A program made the position numbers and the translations under genes. A DNA stretch of 64,000 nucleotides from Owenia fusiformis (lineage: Eukaryota > Annelida > Polychaeta > Sabellida > Oweniidae): positions 15,447,196 to 15,511,195 of the forward strand of contig CAIIXF020000004.1 of NCBI GenBank assembly GCA_903813345.2, in the 5' to 3' direction. Below, piece after piece: positions 11,707 through 23,700 of this stretch. Each line of letters begins with the position of its first letter. Positions within the stretch are counted from its first letter, which is position 1. The notes under the pieces are model-generated. The model ran no database searches and had not been told where the DNA came from. It saw only the letters and a list, made by a program, of their open reading frames with translations.

Positions 11707-14700
11707 CTGAAAATGAATTAAATTTACACCAATCAACATTTTTTAAACATTACAAATAATTTTACAATTGTTCCAAAAATTTTAGAACTCTTAAATTTGA
11801 AATAAGAAAAACAATATCTAAATTACAAGTGAAATAATTCGGACAGTAAAATTCTCAGCAATTCCTTCAAGTTCGAGGACAACTCAACACCTTAATGTGG
11901 GGGAAGTGTAACAGCTAACTTACTTGATGTAACTGGAAATTATCATAGACCTCTTTGAGATCCTGCATGTGATATTGGTTGAGGATGACAATGTTGTCCA
12001 GTTTCTTCTGAATCTTTCCTGCACAGTCCAGGCAGTGGACTACAAACTTTTTGTCCTGCTCAGCCACAAATAGTATGTTGAAGACCTCCACCTAAATTAT
12101 AAAATGCTTGAATGTATTATTTTTTTTCTCCAAATTGGTTTAGACAGGATCTAATCGGGAGACTTATTACGACTTTTTTTCGTTATATCTTCAAACTAAG
12201 TCAACGAAATAATAAGTGCAATGAAGGCTGACTATAATTTCACATGTTCACATCCATGTTCTACAAAACAATACTTAACCTCTATTGAACTTAACCTCCC
12301 TATTGAACCTAACCTCCCTATTGAACTTAACCTCCCTATTGAACTTAACCTCTCTATTGACTAAAAGAGGTAACTTACCTCGCATTTGTCACAATAGTGG
12401 GCAGCCTCTCCCTTCTGTTTGTCATGGTATTTAATTGTCTTACCAAGACCCTTGATGTAGTCTATGATCAACTGTACTTGCTTTAATGTACGACATAAGC
12501 AATACCTGAAATAAAATATTCTCTGTAAATTTGAGGTGCACTGTGTATGGTAAATGAACCACGTGTATGGGGACTACATTAGACTGTTTAATTATTGTTT
12601 ATTCCTTCCTTATACTAAACAGATTAAAACATGAAGTCGTTTATTCGTCAAAAGTTACATATTCATATTCTGGACCCCATTCTTGTACCATTCTTACTTA
12701 CGTTTCTTGGTCCACTGTTAAATATTTATATTTCTTAAAGTTGCATTTCTTAAAGTTGCATTTCTTAAAGTGCATCATAAAGTTACGGACGATTTGTTAA
12801 GTTAGGAAAGTTAAGAAAGTCATGCCTGCTCTCGTTCATAGTAATACTAGTAGCACATCTGACCCTTTCATAACTTTGCAAACTACAATGGCATAACTTG
12901 AAAGACGTGCATTATGAAACTTACTTCATTTGCTGGAACAATGCCATATCTGATATCCGTACATTCCTGGCAAGGTTCCAAGTGAGATGAATCATGGGAA
13001 CGATCGACTTGTAGCTTTGGAGTTTGTTCCATTCGTATCTTTCAACTGCGGATGAGTATTGCTTGGCATTCAGAGGACCTACATTCCAGGCTATATTGTT
13101 ACACCAGCCCTAGAATCAAAGAATTACAATACACACCAGCCCTAGAATCAGAGAATTACAATACACACCAGCCCTAGAATCAGAGAATTACAATATACAC
13201 CAGCCCTAGAATCAGAGAATTACAATACACACCAGCCCTAGAATCAGAGAATTACAATACACACCAGCCCTAGAATCAGAGAATTACAATACACACCAGC
13301 CCTAGAATCAGAAAATTACAATACACACCAGCCCTAGAATCAGAGAATTACAATACACACCAGCCCTAGAATCAGAGAATTACAATACACATCAGCCCTA
13401 AAATCAAAGAACTACAATACACACCAGCCCTAGAATCATAGAATTACAATACACATCAGCCCTGGAATCATAGAATTACAATACACACCAGCCCTAGAAT
13501 CATAGAATTACAATATACACCAGCCCTAGAATCAGAGAATTACAATATACACCAGCCCTAGAATCAGAGAATTACAATACACACCAGCCCTATAATCAGA
13601 GAATTACAATATACACCAGCCCTAGAATCAGAGAATTCCAATATACAAGCCCTAGGACCACATGTTAGTAATCTCATTATTTAGGGAGTTTGACCTCCCA
13701 ACTAATTTTAACAATGTTACAAGAGACTCAAATTTTCATAACTGCTTTGAGATAATACTAAACACCGATGAAAGTCATACTGTTCAGCTAATTTTTGATT
13801 TTTAACAATAATAGAAACACGTTGACCAAGGTGATACATACATTTTGGAAAATTTTCAAATTTTCTTAGTTTATGCAAAACTGGACAACAAGGTCCCATG
13901 CTAATATTATAAGCCCCATATAATAATGACAAAATCTCAAAATAAAGCCAAACTTACAATTGCTTGCACCCAGTGTACACAGCCAGCGTTAATCCAGACC
14001 AAATCTCCAGGTTTCTGAATGAACCTATAGACAGGGACATCTTCCTTGTATAGATCATCTAGTATAGGCCACCATGATCCTGTCAGGTAGTTGATGTTGT
14101 ACCTAAAATATACAGAGTGTTCTCATATGATAAATAAAGTTAACATGCAAAATGTCACTACCTGCCATTTGTTACAGATGCTCATCGCAAACACTGTCCA
14201 CAAAAATGTTTGAGACTATAAAAATATGTCATCACTTCTGGCAGTGACAAAACAATGGTATTGGAGATATATATTTTTAATATGCACAACTCCAAATTAA
14301 TATATAAGTGATGATCCCAAAATTACAATGGCTTTCAAGTAGCTGTTTTTGTTGTTGTTTGTTATCATATATGATTTATGGAACCTGAACAACTAACATG
14401 ATTGGAAATTTAAATGTTTCTCAAAATGTCTATAATGTTAATCTAAAATTACTTTAAAGTTACTTAAAATACAGAGGGCATGGGATTTATAATTTTAATT
14501 CAATATTTATGTTTCCTGAATGATTGCATATTTAGGCAAAATACATAGTACATGTACATATAACCATTGTATGGCATTAAAATACTACAATTATGTACAA
14601 TTTTCAGAAGGATTTAATAATTGCAAATATGATTAAAATACTGAAGTTGCATCTACTGCTCATTGTATAATCTTCAGACTTCAATTACAAAGGGCATTAT

Positions 14701-17700
14701 GATGCGATAGTTCTACCTTTCACAAAGGGCATTAATAATGCCCCAATACTGTTCTGGAACAGCAAACCACTCACAGTCCCCAGGTCCTATGTTAATGTTC
14801 ACAGCGCAGAAGTTATTATTTTCTTGGTGGCCTACAAAATTGGTGAATTTCATTACAAATGTGCTGTATTGAAATGATAGCCATTTTGAATGTTGCATCT
14901 TGGTTATTGGAATCACAGTCGAATTTACTTGCGGTGACAAGCTGGTGAACAATTTTGATCATTTTCACCCAGAGTGCATCATTCAAAATGGCGAGCATTT
15001 TCTTTTTTTCATACCTTTCGCATATATTATGTATTGCTCCCCAGTACGATTCTGGCACTGCGAACCATTCACAATCTCCCGGCCCAATATTTATATTCAC
15101 AGAGCATAAGTTGTTGTTCTCCTGATGACCTATGAAAGAATAAAATAAATAATTACTTATTTTTGTCACACAAATAAATAATTATTTATTTTGTTTGGTA
15201 CCCTCACCTACATGTAATAAATACATTCAACAACAGTAATAAAAATATATATATTTATCTTAAATATTCTTTGAGATTAAAAGGTTTCTTTCAGAACTGC
15301 AAAATACATAAACATTGAAATATTTTTTTATGTTTTAACTTTCATATTCAAATTTTGATATTTATCAATTTAGTTCTAAAATCACTCACCAGGGGTTCTG
15401 CATCCTGGCACTTTCATATAAAGTTGCACGCTGTTCATTCCTAATATGGTATGTCCTACGTGGCTCAGCATATTGCTAGCCGAAACTAACTTGGTGAATG
15501 CTGGGAGTTTGGATATTTCATGTAATTGTGGTTTCCATTTTCGTTCGTCAGAGAGATCAACATTGGTACCAAACTTTATCATCTTTTTAGCCTTTTTCCT
15601 AAAAACATATTAAAAATAAAATTGGCAAAGTTTCAGGGCAATGATGGCGAACAATGTTTAATGTACCCAGTGATCTCCTCAGGATTTTTCTCAGGTTGGT
15701 GCAAAACTCAGGTGGGTGCTGCGCCCACTTGGTTTTATGCTGGGAGATCACTGGACCACCAATGTAACTAATTTTCTTTTGTTAATTTGAGCACAGAGTA
15801 CAATTTCTAAAAAATTGGGTGAGGAAGGAGGAAAATCAGAAATGTAAATTGATACATTTATAAGTATCTAAATATGTAACTGGTAACTGGTCATCACTCA
15901 AGCAATCATGAAACATGAAAACTTCTTGCGATGTGTGATTTATTAACGGAGTAAAAATTATTCAAAAATTTAGAATAATCAAGATTTCCTACCCTTCCCT
16001 TCCTCTTTTTATCAAAACTACTATCCTAAATAAGGCTAATATTTTATATAAATACGATATTATAGCATATGCAACTACTGTATGTTTTCTTTCTACAATA
16101 TTGTATTTGTACAACTTTTTATACAGAGTAAAAAAAAAAAAAAATCAAAAATTGAAAAAAAAAGATTCCCTACCCTTTGCCATTAGAATCCTCGTCTTTG
16201 TCACGTTGAATTCCACGAACTTTTTCCGTTTCTTCTTTGAGAGATTCTTGGAAGGATGACGCTTGGTATTGAGCATACTTTGTAACTGTGGTGTGACTTC
16301 TCGTGCTGGCACAGTGCCAAACATTTGCCCCGAACTGGTCCCTGTTTTCATCGGGGCCTTGGAGTCTCTGAAATCAAAGTTGTGTTGTTTTGTTAGATTT
16401 CAAATAAATGTGCACATAATCCTTGAGATGTAAAAATATTACAAAATGACTTCAAATAAGACACTGGTCCTTTTGAAAAATGCACCATACTTATTAACAT
16501 AATGGTGAAATACTTCAGCTACAAAATAATAAAAACTGTGTTAATGCAAGGAATCATTCTTATTTTACCAGGAATTCAAGTTCCAGGAAAGCAATGGGAA
16601 CGAGATTTAACATTGAAGAGTATAAGCATGAGTTCAACCCTCACATGAGCGAATAGGGTAATCAGAAGTGAAAGAGACAATGATGCAAGACTTGCTTACC
16701 CGAGTTCTAAACTGAAACAGAAAATATTGGGGGGGGGGGGGGCAGAGACTTGATGCAACATTAATTAAAGAGTTTGAAATGTTTACCTGAGTTCTGACCT
16801 CACATGGGTGATCAGGGTTGGCCTCTACCAGGCTTTTAGTTGAGAATAGGCCCAAGTCTGAAAATATAAAATATCATATGTAATGATAGTATTATCTGAC
16901 ACATAATCCTTTTAAATCCTTTGAAGTAACAAATAAGCAAATATGAGGCATCAACATGCAAAATGTCACCACCTGACATTTGTTACAGACACTGACTGCC
17001 AGGCGCTGAACACCAGAGACTATAAAAGTATGTCACAAATTGGGGTGGTGACATAATATATATTTTAATATTCACTAAACTAAATATTTCTGTGTACAAT
17101 AAGTCAATGCATTACTGAAGGCATCACATGTATACTAACCAGTCCCAGTACATTACTAATAGGGTTAAAAAGCCATTAAATTATTTTGGTATAAATTCTC
17201 CTGGTCCTTAACTTCACCACAAAAAATGAAGAAAATTTTATCTATTATTTACTATATTTAGCTATTCCACGTATGACAGCCACAGGTTGGGACAGACAAT
17301 ACTGCTGAGGTTCTTTGGAGAAAGCAAGATATATAAACTTGACATACCTAGTTTTAATGCCCCTGCTATTCCACGTATAACAGCCACAGGCTGGGACAGA
17401 CAATACTGCTGAAGTTCTTTGGAGAAAGCATCCTTCTTACTTTCCAGCTGAAAGAAGAAAATTTCATCTTTAATCTTAAGCTTCATTGGAAAATATTGTA
17501 CTAAATAATCATATTTAGTACAATATTTGGCATGCAACTGTTGTATTTTTTTTTTTATTCCTAATTGCTTATTTCACTTTTAAACTCTACTTTGCACTTC
17601 AAAACTTGAAAAGCATTTTACTGACATACATATATGACCGTGATGCTCAATTTAGTCGGAAAAGATCATTTGTACACATTCTAAAATGTATTTTGAGTAA

Positions 17701-20700
17701 ATTGGAGTGAATTGCAGTTTTAGTGAAAAATTTTGTGATAAATCATCTCGTCAATCTGGGTTTTAAGATCATCTCTAAGGTGATGTGAAATGTCATCACT
17801 CTGGGTGTTCAAGAGGTCAATATGAATTGCCAAAAAATCTTTTAAATTTACAACGATCATATTAAGTTATGACAGGATAAGATGTAAAACAAATGTTAAA
17901 AAATGTTAATACACACTGTAAATGTTTATTCTTTATATATATTCATGAGCTTGACAACTTAGTGAAAATGAGTTACTCACATATACACTAGGTGTAGCAG
18001 GGTCAAGTTTGTCTTTAGGGAGTGGGGGGTAGGGGGCCTCTGGGGGACAGGGGGGCGGGCATTTCTCAGAGAGGATACTAGTGTTGAAGGAACCTGAAAT
18101 AATAACAAGCATAATGAAATTTTCAACTTTTGTTGACATGTTTGAAAATTATAATTTCTTTAAATTACCCATTAACTGATTTTTAATTTGATTTTGATTA
18201 GTGATGATCACTTTTTAATCTGTTAAATTCTAATGAATTTTTTCACAAAGTAAATTAAAAAAATGCAATTAGTTAAATAATGCTATATGAGATGAAACAC
18301 CCTCCATTTCTTACTCACCTCCAGATTTTGGTGTCAGAAGTGAAGAACTCATGTTGATTGAAATAGCCGAAGGACTCAATATGACGCTGGGGTCAGATTT
18401 TGTCCCATCAGTATTGACTTTTAATTGGTCTAATATATCTTCCTCCAATTTAGGAGAGCGTGGTGTTTGCGAACTGGATAGGCTCGCTTCACTTTTTGGA
18501 GATCCAATATTTGATGGTCCGCCATCACGGATTTGATTTGTATCTAAGCTATGGACTGAACTGGAATGTACGCTAGGAGGCTGAGAGTTAAGATTCCCGG
18601 AATCATCGGGGAAATTGTCAGTATTTTGGAACGAGCTAAAAGCGTCCAAGATGTCGTCATTTGTTTGACTAGAGTCTTTTTTGGTTTCAAGTCCTTTGAG
18701 AATATCACTATCTTGTGTAATTTGTGCTAGGAGATCTTCCGCGAGGGATGTCGCTATATCCTGGCGGGATAACAGAGCTGTTAATTCCTGTTCCGTGACT
18801 GGATTATTCTGAATGTCTTTAGAGAGTTCTTGAAAAACACCACTTTGGCTTGTTTGAGGCTGAAATGTGTTGAAACTATTTGTAGTGACAGGTCCTTGTC
18901 CTGATGCATGCTGGGAAGAGGCAGGCGGCATTTCCTGTCTGAAAGGCACGTTGTTGACAATCGTACTTGGGGTGATTTCAAAGCTGCGTCTTGGGGGTTG
19001 GTTCATTCCTGAAGGACCTCCAGGGAAGTTGACAGAATTTGAGTAGCTGGGTGGGGGCTGTCGCATCCTACCCTGGTCCATGGGGTTTGGCGGCATACCA
19101 CCTTGGGGCATCATACCATTGGAACTAGGGTAAGGTGGAGGCATATTCATGTTCTGTCCCTGAAAAAATTGGTAAATAAAATGTTAATAAAAAAGTGAAA
19201 CAAATGAATTATGCCTAAAAAACTAGGACGTTTTTATATATGGTAAAACCTGTTAATCGGAACACCTTTATTAGTGGAACACCTCTGTGAGTTGAACACC
19301 TTAAGTAGAACATCTTTCTCAGTCCAATGATCCAATGACATTATGTTCATAAACCTCGATAAATGGAACAATTTTTAGTTGAACTGAAGGTGTTCTACTT
19401 TAATTTGCATGCAATATTGAATATTGATTCTAGAATATAAATCACTATTCTTATTTTTTGAATACAAATATCTACATAGGTGACTTCTGGGTCATTAAAA
19501 CATGTAGCCTAGCATTCTGGGTAGATACCTGTTGTGACATAATGCCATGCTGTTGTTGTTGTAATCTCATCTGCTGCTGATGTTGTTGTTGCATTTGATA
19601 TTGATGTTGTAATTGATTAAGAAGTTGTTGCTGCTGTTGAGTGAGGTTGGACTGTGAAAATAAAAAAACAGAGTTAATTGAATAATAATATTGTCTATTT
19701 TTAATATATTATACAGATGTAAGGCAGGAAGGATCATTCTTGTGACAGAAGCTAAAATAATATCCTAGAACAACTTACTTACATGATTCAATTTCATTTA
19801 AGCTTTAGTTTGAGTAAAATTAACAACATTGGACCACTTTTATATGGAGGTTACATGGCTACATGTTTTTAAGAGAACAAGCATTTGAACATATAATACA
19901 ATAACCCAGGGATAACTGTTCTCCTCTCATTTGGTTTTTCCAGGAATCTAATTGCATATGTTGTTCTTGCAAGTTCATACTAAATCAGTCGAGTGAACTG
20001 CGTTGAAAGCAAAACCAGGTCACAATTGTACACATTCATATACCAGTTCTCTTAGATAAAGCTCCTTAATACTTGTGAAATATCATTACCTGGTTCTGCT
20101 GTAGACTCATCATCATGTGCATCTGTTGCGGATTCAAGTAGAAAGGTGGGGTCGGCTGTGGCTGAGGGGAGGGGCTTTGGGGTGGGGTGCCCCCTCCAGA
20201 CTGAAATATAACATAATTATTAAGAATATTTTATGTTTACACTATGTTCTTTTAAAATGAAGTATCATATGGTTGGCTGTCCAATGAAGTCTTCTACGAA
20301 TTTACCAATAATATTTCATTTTATTGAGGGTAATATCTTTTGCGTATAATATTTCACGATACCTTTATGGCAAGGGGAATATTATTTCTAAAAGTGACAA
20401 AGTTATTTTGAATTTTGACTGTTTTAGTTTCTAATCGTGCCCTTTTTTTCTTTAAATAATTTTGCCATTTCATTTTTTTTCTTTATTCAATACTTACCCT
20501 CTTTTTTGCATTTCCCTTACGCCTTTTAGCAGCACTACCTTCATCCCCTGGGTGGGGCGAGATACCTGGGGGGTACCCGGGGTGACGCTGCATAGGCTGT
20601 TGGCCGGGCATGCTGGGAAATCGTTGCTGTGGTTGCGGGCCTTGTTGCTGAAGCATCCCAGGTTGCATCATTCTTGGCTGGTTGCCAGAATTGGGCGCAC

Positions 20701-23700
20701 TTTGTCGTGACGTTAATTCCGCGGGAATAGGGAGAGACCAGGCTTGTTCAATGCTGGGAAGTGTCTTGGTTCTGCAAACACACAATAATGCAAAAATATG
20801 ATACAATAATGCAAAAACATACAATAATGCAAAACATACAATAGAAAAAAATAACTCAAATTTCCAGAAGGCAAAATGACATATATCCTCGTTCAATATT
20901 ATTTATAAGTGTTATATTCACATTAACGCATCTTATTAATCAATTAATAACTTTGTTTGGACATGAATTAAGTCAAGATTTCGTTTTGAAAGAGACTTGA
21001 CTTTCATATATGAAAGATAAACATTGTATGGGGGGGGGGGGGTGGTAAAACCCAAATTATGTATGTTCCAATTCTTGAGATCATGCCTAAATTAAAAAAT
21101 TACAGACATAGACTACTGTACTTACTTGGGTTGTAGGTCAGGTATAGGACTTTTAGCAAATTGTTCCTCTATAAAAGCAATCCTTGCGCTAAGATTGGGC
21201 TGTAGGTTGGCTAAAAATACAGCACAATATAATATTACATATACATCCAATGATTGAAGGTTGGACATGGGACACTTTGCCATAGACTGCACTCTAGGTT
21301 AGCTACAAATATAACAGTAGCAAATGTATAGAACAACAGTAATAAAGATCAATTTGTGTAATTTCAAAATGTTTGCGACAGCTTGCTGACAATTTAAAGC
21401 AGAATTTAGTGAAGAATTATCGGATAAATTAGCATTGCAAATATCTATAAAATGTATGTAATACATCGTCCATGTCACTGTACACACGGGACAAACAGGT
21501 ATTATTGAATTTACTCTGACATATGGCATGATAACCCAGGTTTCTATCTGAGCATGATGACATAGACGCAAAACTAAAACCAAATCCTTTACAATTCAAA
21601 TGATGCAATGGCTGATATAATTTATTTTGATGACAAAAATAAGAATAGGGAAAAACAGACTAACATGTTAAATTCAAATAACAAGTTAAATTCAATATGG
21701 CTTGCACTTAGGATGCTAGCTAAGATATATTTAGCCATTATGTTCCTATCATTGAATATACGCCTGAGGTCTGATGTCAATATAGCCCAATCTTGCGAGG
21801 GTTATATTGACGATGGACCGAAGGCATATATTCAATGATACAGACATAATTGTTGTATTACATACCTAAAGTACATTTACATAACATTTCATAAAGATAA
21901 TATGTAGAAATGCGTGAAAAAAGACCCAAATTTTACACAATTCCAGTCAAAATCAATTTGTTTACATGTTATGACGTCATAAAGTTGTCATGGTAAAAAG
22001 GTTTGGCAGCTATACAGGAATATATAGCCGACCTTCAGCTCCATTGACTTCCATACAAATGCTTCGCTAGGTATGTAATACTCAACATTATTCCATGATG
22101 GTGAAATTCCCTGCAATCTGATTGGTGCAAGTGACTTAAATATATCCTGTATTTACACTCACATTCCACTAAGAGTTGGATACAGAGTGAAAAAGACGTC
22201 AACGTTGGGATACGGTCTAGTATCCCAACGCCCAAGATTTCCATCCAGGATATGACTATTACTGAAAAAAATCAATGGTGATCAGTTTACACCAACGCAT
22301 GCTAATATTTGCATTTTGCTAGAAATATCTGATTTGAATATCAGTAAATGATACGGTGATCATCACAATTTATAATTTTAGGATAAAAAACAAACATCTG
22401 TGAATATAAAAAGATCAATATGAAGCATGCACATTGCTTTCATGAACTAGTAATAAAATTTAAAATCCAATATGGCAGACGAAAGTCAAAAAAAAGTTTC
22501 GCTACACTGCACTTCCAGCTGATGAAACTGAAGAAAAAAGAAAGAAAATCAAATGTCTCGTATAATACAATAAAAAGCAAACAACAAGGCCATAAAGATT
22601 TTGAAGGAATATCGATGTAAAATATCTCTGAGGTGAGAAGGTTGATCTGTTTCTCCGGCCCCAAGCCAAGGGACTTGATTTAGGCAAGTTTTATATGGGT
22701 AATCATGGAATAAAAATGTTATTCAATGATTTCTCGTGAAATACAGAAAATATTCTTCCCTTGAACATCTGTATTTGTATGGAAGGCATATATTCAATGA
22801 TAGGAACATAATGGCTAGATACTGACTTTGTACTTTTTGAATGTGAATGTTATGAACCAACAATACCTTTATCTGTCTTCAGAGCTTTTTTATAACACAC
22901 AAGAGCGTCTTTGGGTTGACTGCACGATTCATATAGTATACCAAGATCTGACCAGGCAGAGCTATGACTTTTATCCAATTGTACTGCACATATATACGCC
23001 TGCAATGCGTCCATAGGCTGGTTCTGTTGCTGGTAAAGAACACTGTAAACAAACAACAAAACAATCAAGTAAACAAACAGACAATCAATCAATCAAAATG
23101 CACAAATAAACAACATAGGTAGACACAGACTCGTACTATCATTGGTACTACATGTAAAGTATACTGAAAACAAACAAAAAATTCATGATTAAGCAAACAA
23201 ACAAAACAATGTTAAACAAACAATCAATTAATCTCATAAACAGACTAATAAGTAAACAATCTAATGATATATCAACTTATATGCATCATGAATCACCATG
23301 GCAACCTCCTGATTTAGCAACACAGATTTACTATTACTCTGTGGTAAAAAGTAGATGACATAATATCAGAGAGACGAATGAGGCCAATTATCACAAGACA
23401 TATTTATCGTAGTGAGCATTGATTTGACATGTTATACAGAATTCTCTCTTAAAAAGACATCTATCAAGTACATGTGTATATTATTGATTTCATAGTCTCT
23501 TCTTCCTTTCTAGTATTTAACCTAGGAAGGCCAAATGTCAGTAGGACAGCATTTAAACATGCAAAATGGCACCACCTACCATTTGTTAGAGATGCCAATC
23601 ACCAAATGCCAAACGCCAACTGCCTAACACTGTCCACAAAAAAAGTCAGACACTATAACAATATGTCATTCTTGTGGTGACATAATAAAACTGATGTGCC

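Noticed and set aside
13101-13655. CRISPR-like array of regular repeats
   Set aside because: Units are directly adjacent with no unique spacers, and this is animal DNA; it is a minisatellite.
14816-15169. A 117-codon open frame across exon A and the following intron
   Set aside because: It is exon A read through its donor; the extension has no family similarity.
16730-16742. Long G runs (also near 21031, 26574, 27883, 50219)
   Set aside because: Simple poly-G tracts common in this genome; no further structure seen except in the MITEs noted.
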